From JAJUFS01 sp036381175 (GTDB lineage: Bacteria > Pseudomonadota > Gammaproteobacteria > Natronospirales > JAJUFS01), in NCBI GenBank assembly GCA_036381175.1, contig DASVDI010000044.1, positions 16,360 through 80,359 of the forward strand: a stretch of 64,000 bases of DNA. Direction: 5' to 3'. The position numbers and the translations under genes were made by a program. Below, one piece after another: positions 15,930-23,824 of the stretch; within the stretch, counting starts at the first letter, position 1, and each line of letters starts with the position of its first letter. Below the pieces are notes generated by a model. That model was not told where the DNA came from and ran no database searches. It saw only the letters and a list, made by a program, of their open reading frames with translations.

Positions 15930-17066
15930 TTGCGAAATTTCCTGGCTCGATGGATGTCGGGAGAAGGTGCCGAGCGGCGCCAGCGGTTGCGGCTGCGCCG
16001 CTTCTTCATGTCGTTCGCGTCCTACGCGATGTGGTATTTGATCGCCGTCGCCTGCTGGGAAGCCGGGCTGATCGACGTTTCCGGGCTGACCGTGACACTG
16101 ACGGGCGTCGGCATATTCTCAAGCCAACTCATCTTCTATGCGCTCATTCGCAGCGGTGCGAACCTGCGGTTCCGCGATCCTTCACTCACGGTGTCGCAGA
16201 TGGTCGTCGCGCTGGCGTGGGCGCTCGTACTGATCGCGGTATCGCGCGAAATCCGCGGCGTCTTCCTCACGGTATACATGGTGACGCTGCTGTTCGGTAT
16301 TTTTGCGCTCGACAAGCGCCAGTTCCTGTTCACTGGCCTTGGCGCGTATATCGGCTACGTTGCGCTCGTGCTCGCCGAAAGAATGCGTGGCGTGGAATAT
16401 TTCAGCGACGGCTATTACATCGTCTCTGTTGTCGTGCTCGGTGGCGTCCTGCTGTGGACCACGATGTTCGGCAGTTACGTGAGCGATCTGCGTTATCGCT
16501 TGCAGGCGCGCAACGAGGAGCTGGAAAAAGTGCTGGTGCAGATGCGTGAGCTGGCCGATCGTGACGATCTCACGGGCCTGTTCAATCGCCGTGTCAGCAT
16601 GGACGCCTTGCGCCGCCTGAAAGCGCGCGCGGACCGCACGCACGAGCCCTTTTCCGTGTGCATCATTGATCTCGATCATTTCAAGACCGTCAACGACGAA
16701 TACGGCCACCTGACGGGTGACCGCGTACTGGCGGAATTTTCCGCCGCGATGACGCAGGAGTTGCGTGAAATGGATTTCTTCGCGCGCAGCGATCCGTCAT
16801 TCGGACGTTACGGTGGCGAGGAGTTCATCCTGCTTTTGCCGGGTGCGGACATCGAAGGCGCACACCGCTGCGCGGAACGGTTGCGCAACCGGCAGGAAGA
16901 GCGCCTGCAACACCGCAGTGACAGTTCGCCGACGTGCACTTTGTCCGCCGGAATCGCGCAATACGTTTATGGCGAAGATATCGAATCGCTGTTGCGCCGT
17001 GCGGATCGCGCTTTGTATGCAGCGAAGCATGAAGGCCGCAATCGCGTGCGCGTCGCGGAAGTCTGA
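15930..17066 (+). CDS. Membrane-anchored diguanylate cyclase (GGDEF)
   Basis: About 378 residues from a TTG start at 15930, chosen because a GGGGGGAA site lies five bases upstream; GTG 15822 and ATG 15954 are alternatives. Six hydrophobic segments form an integral-membrane input region, followed by a short coiled coil (LQARNEELEKVLVQMRELAD) and a GGDEF domain: DDLTGLFNRRVS, IDLDHFKTVNDEYGHLTGD and the active-site loop RYGGEEF. It should make c-di-GMP from two GTP. Compared with typical cyclases there are about seven extra residues (SDPSFGR) just before YGGEEF, and no RxxD inhibitory site at the usual position. The next gene, 66 bases on, is also a c-di-GMP enzyme. Confidence 0.9.
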   Translation: MRNFLARWMSGEGAERRQRLRLRRFFMSFASYAMWYLIAVACWEAGLIDVSGLTVTLTGVGIFSSQLIFYALIRSGANLRFRDPSLTVSQMVVALAWALVLIAVSREIRGVFLTVYMVTLLFGIFALDKRQFLFTGLGAYIGYVALVLAERMRGVEYFSDGYYIVSVVVLGGVLLWTTMFGSYVSDLRYRLQARNEELEKVLVQMRELADRDDLTGLFNRRVSMDALRRLKARADRTHEPFSVCIIDLDHFKTVNDEYGHLTGDRVLAEFSAAMTQELREMDFFARSDPSFGRYGGEEFILLLPGADIEGAHRCAERLRNRQEERLQHRSDSSPTCTLSAGIAQYVYGEDIESLLRRADRALYAAKHEGRNRVRVAEV

Positions 17067-17132
17067 CGGGTGATGGACAACGCGTTCAGTGAACGATATT
17101 TTCCACGACTTGAACAATAACGGGCGCGGACA

Positions 17133-19274
17133 TTGAAAATTTCGGGGAGAGCGGGATTCGCGGCGCGCGTTGCGCTCGCCAGCGCGCTGCTTGTTGCAGT
17201 AGCACTGCTTGCGGCCGCGGCGCAGCCCGACACGGACTACGCGCCGGTCTGGCCGGCAACGGCACTTGGCCTGGCGCTGATGTGGCGCCACGGTCTCGGC
17301 TACTGGCCGGCGGTGCTCATTTCCAATTTTGTTCTTGCCGAGAACGTTGGCGTGATCAGTCCATGGCTGTCGCTCGCCAATGCATTGCTCGAACTGCTGG
17401 TCGCGTTGCTGGCGCTTTACATGTTGCGGCGTTTCCGCGTCGATATCGCGCTCGCCGGCCTGAAGCCGCTGGGTACGTTCATGCTGATCGCGGCCGTTGC
17501 GTGCATTCCCGTGACGATCGTCTTTCCTGCCGTGGTCATGTTCGTTTTCGAAAGACCGTTCGGCGCCTCGCTGCAACACGGGTTTCATTACTGGGCTGCT
17601 TCGTTTTTCAGCCTGATGATTTTCACGCCCTTGCTGGTTTCGGCGTCGCAATTGCCGGCCATCAGCTTTCATCGCATGGGCAGGCTTGCGCTGTTGCTTG
17701 CGGCAACGGTCCTGGTCGCCGCCGGCATTGTAGTCTTCGCAAGAACCACCGGCGAGCAGATGCTTTTCCTGCTGTTGCCACTGGTCGCGGCCTGCTCGAT
17801 CGTCGCGGGTGTGACGGGTGCGAGTGCGGCGGCGTTCGTGGTCACGCTGTGCCTGATACTGACGGAAGCGGGCGCCGATCCGTCGCCGCTTGCGACGCAA
17901 ACGCGTTTGCTCTTCGCCGCCATGATTATTGTCACGGCTTATCTTCTTGGCGCGATCTGGGCTGACCGGCGACGCGCGAGCATCGAACTCGAACATCGCG
18001 CGCGACACGATGCGCTGACCGGATTGATGAACCGTTACGAATTCGAGCGGAGACTGTACGCCGCCTTGCGCGGCGAGGCGGGACAGAACGCGCTGCTGTA
18101 TCTCGATCTCGATCAGTTCAAGCTGCTCAACGACACCTGCGGACACATGGCCGGCGACGAGGTGTTGCGCGAACTCGGCGCCGCGTTGTCACGCGCGCTG
18201 CCGTCATCGGCACGGCTCGCGCGTCTTGGCGGTGACGAATTCGGCTGTCTCATCCACCGCTGCAGCGAGGAGACCGCGCGCGATATCGCGGAAATATTGC
18301 TGCACACGATCCGCGATTTCCGCTACGCGTCCGGCGATTTGCAGTTCTCGCTCGGCGTGAGCATCGGCATCACCTGGTTTGCGGCGAATACCGGCGACAC
18401 CGTTGATTCCGTGCTTGGCCGCGCCGATGTGGCCTGTTATGCGGCGAAGGAAGAAGGGCGAAATCGTGTTCATGTCTATCATCCTGGCGATGCCGGCATG
18501 TTGCGGCGTCACTGGGAAATTCGCGAGGCGTCTCAACTGCAGGCAGCACTGGAAGCGGGCCGGTTCGAGTTGTACGCGCAACGTATCTGCAATATCAGCG
18601 ACAGCGATTCCGATGAGCGTTTCTTCGAGGTGTTGCTGCGTCTCGCGGACGAGAACGGCGAGATGGTGTCGGCTGCCGAGTTCCTGCCCGTCGCGCAACG
18701 CTACGGCATGATTTCACTCATCGATCGCTGGGTGCTGGAGCGCGCCTCGGCATTTCTCGGCGACCAGCCCGATCCCCGTTTGCGCCTTGGCGTGAATCTT
18801 TCAGGTGCGACGCTGGATACGCCCGGTTTCGCGGAAATGATTGCAGCGTTGCCGGTGCGCTATGGATTCTCGCCACGGCAGCTTTGTCTTGAAGTCACCG
18901 AATCCGTTGCCATCAATCGCCTCACGCGCGCGGTGGACGGCATGAAACGGCTGCGCAGGCAGGGCTTTGACATCGCACTCGACGATTTCGGTTCCGGCGT
19001 CGCGAGCTTCGGCTATTTGCGCGAGCTGCCGGTTTCTCTGGTGAAACTCGACGGGCATTTCGTTCGCGATATCGGACGGGATCCGGCCGCGGCACTCGTG
19101 ATCGAAGCACTGGTGCAGGTTGCGGCGCTCCGGAATATTCGTTGTGTCGCGGAGTGGGTGGAAGAACAGTCAGCGCTCGACCGCTTGCGCGTGCTTGGCG
19201 TGCATTACGCGCAGGGGTTTCTGCTCCATCGTCCGGAGCCGTTGCGTTTGCTTGAGACGGTTGTCACGACTTGA
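17133..19274 (+). CDS. MASE1-GGDEF-EAL c-di-GMP signalling protein
   Basis: 713 residues: a MASE1-type sensor region of about eight membrane segments (residues 1 to about 275), a GGDEF domain (DALTGLMNRYEF, LDLDQFKLLNDTCGHMAGDE, LARLGGDEFG) and a C-terminal EAL domain. The GGDEF loop is canonical, with no upstream RxxD site. In the EAL domain the signature reads EVL, but the other key residues are present: NLSG, LEVTES, LDDFGSG, KLDGHFVRD and YAQGFLLHRP. Both synthesis and hydrolysis of c-di-GMP are therefore possible; which dominates cannot be told. It may be co-transcribed with the preceding cyclase. Confidence 0.92.
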   Translation: MKISGRAGFAARVALASALLVAVALLAAAAQPDTDYAPVWPATALGLALMWRHGLGYWPAVLISNFVLAENVGVISPWLSLANALLELLVALLALYMLRRFRVDIALAGLKPLGTFMLIAAVACIPVTIVFPAVVMFVFERPFGASLQHGFHYWAASFFSLMIFTPLLVSASQLPAISFHRMGRLALLLAATVLVAAGIVVFARTTGEQMLFLLLPLVAACSIVAGVTGASAAAFVVTLCLILTEAGADPSPLATQTRLLFAAMIIVTAYLLGAIWADRRRASIELEHRARHDALTGLMNRYEFERRLYAALRGEAGQNALLYLDLDQFKLLNDTCGHMAGDEVLRELGAALSRALPSSARLARLGGDEFGCLIHRCSEETARDIAEILLHTIRDFRYASGDLQFSLGVSIGITWFAANTGDTVDSVLGRADVACYAAKEEGRNRVHVYHPGDAGMLRRHWEIREASQLQAALEAGRFELYAQRICNISDSDSDERFFEVLLRLADENGEMVSAAEFLPVAQRYGMISLIDRWVLERASAFLGDQPDPRLRLGVNLSGATLDTPGFAEMIAALPVRYGFSPRQLCLEVTESVAINRLTRAVDGMKRLRRQGFDIALDDFGSGVASFGYLRELPVSLVKLDGHFVRDIGRDPAAALVIEALVQVAALRNIRCVAEWVEEQSALDRLRVLGVHYAQGFLLHRPEPLRLLETVVTT

Positions 19275-19307
19275 TGCAATGAATGGTGAGTTTTTCGCCA
19301 GCTTCTC

Positions 19308-19313
19308 TATAAT
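19308..19313 (+). promoter_or_regulatory. Probable -10 box with GC-rich discriminator
   Basis: TATAAT followed by GCGCGCC, about 40 bases before ATG 19353. The -10 plus discriminator closely matches the rRNA promoter at 63638 (TATAATGCGCACC). No good -35 is visible at 16-18 bases upstream. Confidence 0.45.
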
Positions 19314-19352
19314 GCGCGCCTTTCCATAATGTCAGACAAACGTGAGGTTCGC

Positions 19353-19679
19353 ATGAATTTCGACCTGGAAAATCCATCACTCGACGGCAGGGATCCCGTT
19401 TACGACGACGCCGCCAAACAGGTCGTGGAAATCGCCAACCAGCTGGTGGCGGAAGACCCCGACGCGGACCCTTGGGATATTGCAGACGGATTGCTTTCCG
19501 GCGCCATTCACTGGTGGCTGTACGCGAATTCGCCCTGTGGTGATCGCCAGTGCGAAGACTGCGAGAGCGTGCAGACGGCGGAGCTTCGGATGCAGGAACT
19601 CAAGCGCCTGGTGCGCGAATTTGCGGAAGCGAGCGAGTATTACCATTCGCCGAACGACACCAACGTCGCTCGGGCGTGA
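19353..19679 (+). CDS. Small acidic hypothetical protein with four cysteines
   Basis: 108 residues from ATG 19353, preceded by GAGG at six bases; an ATG at 19329 lacks such a site. No signal peptide. The protein is acidic and helical, with EDPDADPWDIADGLLSGAIHWWLY and a tight cysteine cluster SPCGDRQCEDCES that could bind a metal or form a disulfide. I do not recognise the family. It has a promoter-like TATAAT just upstream and is followed closely by the rhomboid gene. Confidence 0.62.
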   Translation: MNFDLENPSLDGRDPVYDDAAKQVVEIANQLVAEDPDADPWDIADGLLSGAIHWWLYANSPCGDRQCEDCESVQTAELRMQELKRLVREFAEASEYYHSPNDTNVARA

Positions 19680-19727
19680 AAGGCGTGAACTTGTGGCGGC
19701 ACGCGTCGCTGCGCGATGATCGCGGTC

Positions 19728-20621
19728 ATGTCGAATGATTCCGATAATCCGCGCGGCGATTCCAGGCGTCCGTTGCCATCGTGGCCACCGGCCACGTCGT
19801 CGATAACACGGCCTCCGGCGAGGCCCTCGATCACAGAGCCGGCTGTATCACCGACACATCGCTCGCCGTATATTGCACGCGCTATCGGCCTCAATGAAAA
19901 ATCCGCCGGACGCGACCGGTTATGGCGCGCATTCCTGCCGGTGTTCTGTTTCACGCTGCTGCTGTGGTGGATGCATTTCCTCGCCAGCGTCTTCAACTGG
20001 AATCTCTGGGAACTCGGAATTCGTCCGGGTGACGTTATCGGACTCATCGGCGTTCTCACAGCACCGTTGATTCATGGCGACTGGGAACATCTTGTTGCCA
20101 ACACGCTGCCGGTCATCATTCTCGGGACACTGCTGCTTTACAGTTATCCGCGCGCCGCGCGCTGGGTCGTTCCGCTGGTGTGGGTTGGTTCTGGCGTGGG
20201 CGTGTGGCTGTTCGGCCAACCGGGCAGCGTTCACGCCGGTGCGAGCGGGCTCGCGCATGGTTTGATGTTCTTCCTGTTCATCATCGGCATTCTTCGGCGT
20301 GATCCGCGCGCCATGGCAATTGCGATGGCGGTGTTCTTTCTTTACGGCGGCATGGTGCTGACGATCTTTCCGCGCGAGGCGGGTGTTTCCTGGGAAGCGC
20401 ACCTGTTCGGCGCGATTCCCGGCGCGCTGCTTGCCTTTCTATTGTTCCGTCTCGACGCCGCGCCGCCACGCAAGGTGTATTCCTGGGAGCGGCAGGACGA
20501 GGAAGAAGACGATCCCGTTATCGGCGATCTGTGGAAATACCGGGCGACACCGCCGCCGGAAACGCTTGAGGATACGGATGAAGTGCCATTACATGGCGAT
20601 GATGAAGAAGAACGCTGGTAG
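19728..20621 (+). CDS. Rhomboid family intramembrane serine protease
   Basis: About 297 residues. After a Pro/Ser-rich N-terminal stretch of about 60 residues come six transmembrane segments. The catalytic serine is in HAGASGLAHG (GxSG) and the catalytic histidine in SWEAHLFGAIPG; the early loop HGDWEHLVANTLP carries the conserved His/Asn. Rhomboids cut single-pass membrane proteins within the bilayer; the substrate is unknown. The C-terminal 60 residues are acidic and cytoplasmic. ATG 19716 is an alternative start. The stop codon TAG is formed by the left end of a 28-base inverted repeat shared with the convergent greB gene. Confidence 0.9.
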   Translation: MSNDSDNPRGDSRRPLPSWPPATSSITRPPARPSITEPAVSPTHRSPYIARAIGLNEKSAGRDRLWRAFLPVFCFTLLLWWMHFLASVFNWNLWELGIRPGDVIGLIGVLTAPLIHGDWEHLVANTLPVIILGTLLLYSYPRAARWVVPLVWVGSGVGVWLFGQPGSVHAGASGLAHGLMFFLFIIGILRRDPRAMAIAMAVFFLYGGMVLTIFPREAGVSWEAHLFGAIPGALLAFLLFRLDAAPPRKVYSWERQDEEEDDPVIGDLWKYRATPPPETLEDTDEVPLHGDDEEERW

Positions 20622-20693
20622 GTTGGGGTGAGCGCAGCGAACCCCAACGATGTTCGCGAGGTGCAGGGGTTCGCTGCGCTCACCCCAACCTAC
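20618..20693. repeat. Perfect 28-base inverted repeat between rhomboid and greB
   Basis: The left arm (20618-20645, starting GTAGGTTGGGGTGAGCGCAG) and right arm (20666-20693) are perfect reverse complements around a 20-base centre. Both arms begin with GTAG, and that TAG is the stop codon of the rhomboid gene on one strand and of greB on the other. It will also act as a strong RNA hairpin at the 3' end of both transcripts. Confidence 0.95.
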
Positions 20694-21184
20694 GAATAAC
20701 TCACCGACACGACAACAAATTCCCGTGCACCCTCCGGCGTTTCGACACGCACCTCATCGTCGATACCTTTTTTCAATAACGCGCGCGCCATCGGCGAGTC
20801 GATGCTGATCCTGCCCTTGCCGGTATCGATTTCATCCGCACCGACAATCCGGAAATTCCTTTCATCGCCGTTTTCGTCTTCCAGCGTCACTGAGGCACCG
20901 AACCAGATTCGTGAGGTGTCAGCCGGAATGTCGCGCACGACTTTCAATTCCGGCAAGCGCTTTTGCAGGTAACGGATTCGCCGGTCCATTTCGCGCAATT
21001 GTTTCTTGCGGTAGATGTACTCAGCATTCTCGGACCGGTCGCCTTCCGCTGCCGCCGCCGACAATGCCGCGACGACATCGCGCCGTTGCACCCACGCCTG
21101 CGACAATTCCTGCTGCAATCGCTCGAAGCCATCGCGCGTGATGTAAGGCGAAGATTTTTCGGCTGCGGGCCGCCAACGTCCCAT
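20690..21184 (-). CDS. greB: Transcription elongation factor GreB
   Basis: 164 residues with the Gre fold: an N-terminal coiled coil with YITRDGFERLQQEL, the GDRSENAEYIYRKKQLREMD segment carrying the acidic tip residues needed to trigger RNA cleavage by backtracked RNA polymerase, and a C-terminal FKBP-like domain ending in ISIDSPMARALLKKGIDDEV. YIYRKKQLREMDRRIRYLQKRL is the GreB rather than GreA form. ATG 21184 has AAAGGAAA upstream; the open frame continues to 21499, but that part is not Gre-like. It is divergent from the phosphoribosyltransferase gene. Its TAG stop lies in the 28-base inverted repeat. Confidence 0.93.
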   Translation of the reverse strand: MGRWRPAAEKSSPYITRDGFERLQQELSQAWVQRRDVVAALSAAAAEGDRSENAEYIYRKKQLREMDRRIRYLQKRLPELKVVRDIPADTSRIWFGASVTLEDENGDERNFRIVGADEIDTGKGRISIDSPMARALLKKGIDDEVRVETPEGAREFVVVSVSYS

Positions 21185-21299
21185 GTTCTTTCCTTTCAGT
21201 GGCTTTCTTCCATTTTTCCATTTTACCTTCCGCGGGTCTTGATGCCGACCCGGGCGATCCTCAGTTTCATGTAACGGCGTTTTCTTCGCGAGGATCATC

Positions 21300-21968
21300 A
21301 TGGAGCAGCCGCTCGCATCGCAATCGGGTTTTCGCTTTGCCGATCGTAGCGACGCGGGGCGCCGGCTTGCACAGCAATTGCAGGAGTTCGCGGGACGCGA
21401 CGACGTGCTGGTTTTCGGGCTGCCGCGCGGTGGCGTGCCGGTGGCCGCGGAAGTTGCGGGCGCACTTGGCGCACCGCTGGAGGTCATGGTGGTGCGCAAG
21501 CTCGGCCTGCCCGCACAGCCTGAACTCGCGATGGGCGCAATCGCCAGTGGCGGCGCTTATGTCGTGAACCCGCAGGTGATCGAGCAGACGGGCGTGAGTG
21601 ATGCGCAATTGCACTCGGCAATCGAACGCGAGCGCGTCGAACTCGAACGGCGCGAGCACGCGTATCGCGGCAACCGTCCGTTTCCCGATGTCAGCAATCA
21701 CACAGTAATCGTTGTTGATGACGGCTTTGCCACGGGTGCGACCATGCGCGCCGCCGTCCAGGCGCTGCGCCAGTATGCGCCGCGCGAAATTGTCGTTGCC
21801 GTCCCGGTAGCCCCGCCACATGTCCAGGATTCCACCCTGCGTGAAGCCGATCGCTTCATCGCCCTGCTGCAACCGGCGCCGTTCTACGCGGTCGGGCAGT
21901 GGTATCGGAATTTCGATCAGACGCCGGACGAAGAAGTCACCCGGCTGATGCAGCAAGCGCGGCCGTGA
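21300..21968 (+). CDS. Type I phosphoribosyltransferase-like protein
   Basis: 222 residues with the PRPP-binding signature VIVVDDGFATGATM (about residues 139-152) and an N-terminal FADRSDAGRRLAQQL / LVFGLPRGGVPVAAEVA segment, as in a group of uncharacterised phosphoribosyltransferases. The base accepted is unknown. It heads a run of four same-strand genes (esterase-like, hsp20, lon). In Mycobacterium tuberculosis a similar domain is, as I recall, fused to an erythromycin-esterase-like domain in Rv2030c, next to hspX, so the order here looks like an unfused version. Confidence 0.85.
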   Translation: MEQPLASQSGFRFADRSDAGRRLAQQLQEFAGRDDVLVFGLPRGGVPVAAEVAGALGAPLEVMVVRKLGLPAQPELAMGAIASGGAYVVNPQVIEQTGVSDAQLHSAIERERVELERREHAYRGNRPFPDVSNHTVIVVDDGFATGATMRAAVQALRQYAPREIVVAVPVAPPHVQDSTLREADRFIALLQPAPFYAVGQWYRNFDQTPDEEVTRLMQQARP

Positions 21969-22008
21969 AGCGGATTGCGCCCGCCGCAGAGTGCCCGGGA
22001 GAAAAGTC

Positions 22009-23346
22009 ATGAGCCGGGTTGGCATGGAAACACCGGCGATGGAGGCCGCCATCCGCGAGCAGGCAACTCCCTTGAAAGGCAGCGATCGCGATTACGACGT
22101 GCTGCTTGAAATGGCGCGTGACAAACAGTTCGTGTTGCTGGGTGAGGCCAGTCACGGTACGCATGAATTCTATGCCATGCGCGCGGCGATAACGCGACGA
22201 CTGATCGAGGAACTCGATTTCGATGCGGTGATTGTCGAAGGTGACTGGCCAAACGTGTATCGCATCAACCGTTTCGTGCGTGGCACCTCAAACGATACGA
22301 CAGCACGCGAATCGCTGGGTGACTTTGAGCGCTTCCCGCGCTGGATGTGGCGTAATCGCGACGTCGAAAATTTTGTTGCCTGGCTGCGTGAATACAACGC
22401 TGAACGTGATGCGAATCGCCAGTCCGGTATGTACGGACTTGATCTGTACAGCCTGCACGACTCCGCGGCGGCCGTCGTTGCGTACCTTGACGGCGTGGAT
22501 CCGGAAGCTGCAAAGCGTGCACGCGAACGTTATGCCTGCCTCGATCATGGCGGCGACCCACAGGCTTACGGCTACTCCGTTTCCATGGGCGTCACGCAAT
22601 CCTGTCAGGATGAAGCCGCCGTGCAACTCATGGATCTGTTGCGCTCGCGCACGCAGCGGCTTGAAGCCGATGGTCTTGCAACCGAAGACGAGCAGTTCTT
22701 CGCGGAAATGAATGCGCGCGTAGTGAAGAATGCCGAGGAATATTACCGAAGCATGTTCGGAACGCGCGTGAGCACGTGGAATCTGCGCGACCGGCACATG
22801 GCGGAAAGCCTGTTCGAGTTGCATCTGCATTTGTCCGAACAGCGCGGGCGCCCGGCGAAGATCGCGGTGTGGGCGCACAACTCGCATCTCGGTGATGCGC
22901 GTGCAACACAGGTGTCGCGTTACGGCGAGTTGAATCTCGGGCAGCTCGTGCGTGAACGCACAGGTGATGATTGCCTGCTGGTTGGCTTCACGACCTACAC
23001 CGGCTATGTCACCGCGGCGCGTGACTGGGACGCGCCCGCCGAACATCGTCGCGTGCAACCCGCACTTGATGACAGCATTGAAAATCTTTTCGAGAACACC
23101 GGACTGGAAAATTTCTTCCTGCCGTTGCGCGATGCGGACGGGTTGCCGGAACGCGCGCTTGAACGCGCCATCGGCGTGATCTACCGGCCCGAGAGTGAAC
23201 GTCAGAGCCACTATTTTCACGTGTCATTGGCGAAACAGTTTGACGCGGTATTCCATCTCGATGAAACCACCGCACTTGAGCCGTTGGACATCGGCGGCAC
23301 GTGGACGCGCGGCGACCTGCCGGAAACGTGGCCGACCGGAATATGA
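22009..23346 (+). CDS. Erythromycin esterase family protein
   Basis: 445 residues of the EreA/EreB-like superfamily. Conserved motifs include LLGEASHGTHEFY near the N-terminus (catalytic His/Glu region), VIVEGDWPNVYRINRFVRG, FPRWMWRNRDVENFVAWLR and VWAHNSHLGDAR. Most chromosomal members are not proven macrolide esterases and are better viewed as uncharacterised hydrolases. GGGAGAAAAGTC precedes ATG 22009. It lies between the phosphoribosyltransferase and hsp20, so a stress-related role is inferred from context. There is no sign of transfer: composition and neighbours look chromosomal, so an acquired resistance gene is unlikely. Confidence 0.87.
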   Translation: MSRVGMETPAMEAAIREQATPLKGSDRDYDVLLEMARDKQFVLLGEASHGTHEFYAMRAAITRRLIEELDFDAVIVEGDWPNVYRINRFVRGTSNDTTARESLGDFERFPRWMWRNRDVENFVAWLREYNAERDANRQSGMYGLDLYSLHDSAAAVVAYLDGVDPEAAKRARERYACLDHGGDPQAYGYSVSMGVTQSCQDEAAVQLMDLLRSRTQRLEADGLATEDEQFFAEMNARVVKNAEEYYRSMFGTRVSTWNLRDRHMAESLFELHLHLSEQRGRPAKIAVWAHNSHLGDARATQVSRYGELNLGQLVRERTGDDCLLVGFTTYTGYVTAARDWDAPAEHRRVQPALDDSIENLFENTGLENFFLPLRDADGLPERALERAIGVIYRPESERQSHYFHVSLAKQFDAVFHLDETTALEPLDIGGTWTRGDLPETWPTGI

Positions 23347-23422
23347 CGCAGGTATTGCAAGGCGGAAATAACGTCCCCACTTCAGTCGTTGTCGAACACT
23401 TTGCATTGGACACGAACAAGCC

Positions 23423-23824
23423 ATGAGTCGAAGCCGACTGGAAGATCGCATGTGGTCGCAGGCGCTGGAGATGCTGGAGCGCGCCGAACGCATGCAGCGC
23501 GGGTTCTTCGAACCGGGCGCGCGCAAGCAGCAGTCCTGGCAGCCGCCCGCGGATATTTATGAAACCGACGAGCACGTCTGGGCAGTCATCGCACTTCCCG
23601 GCGTTGACGCAAGCGGCCTGAAAGTCACACTGCGCGCAAACTGGCTCGACGTGCACGGCGTGCGGCCGCTGCCGCTGGAAGCGCAACGCGGCGCGATCCA
23701 TCGTCTCGAGTTGCCTTACGGACGTTTCCAGCGGCGATTGGAGTTGCCGTCGCACGTTTACGAACTCGAAGGACAAAAGCTCACCGACGGCTGCCTTTAC
23801 CTCAAGTTACGCAAGGTATCGTGA
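23423..23824 (+). CDS. Small heat-shock protein, Hsp20/alpha-crystallin family
   Basis: 133 residues: an N-terminal helix (RMWSQALEMLERAERMQRGF), then an alpha-crystallin domain (PADIYETDEHVWAVIALPGV, LKVTLRANWLDVHGVRPLP, YGRFQRRLELP) ending in GCLYLKLRKV. The C-terminal IxI extension that bridges dimers is missing, so it may form smaller oligomers than classic IbpA. It would hold unfolding proteins for refolding or degradation. Its TGA stop overlaps the ATG of lon by one base, which couples this holdase to the protease. Confidence 0.9.
   Translation: MSRSRLEDRMWSQALEMLERAERMQRGFFEPGARKQQSWQPPADIYETDEHVWAVIALPGVDASGLKVTLRANWLDVHGVRPLPLEAQRGAIHRLELPYGRFQRRLELPSHVYELEGQKLTDGCLYLKLRKVS

Noticed and set aside
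22009..23346. Acquired macrolide resistance gene
   Set aside because: Chromosomal context, ordinary composition and common occurrence of such family members argue against an acquired erythromycin esterase.
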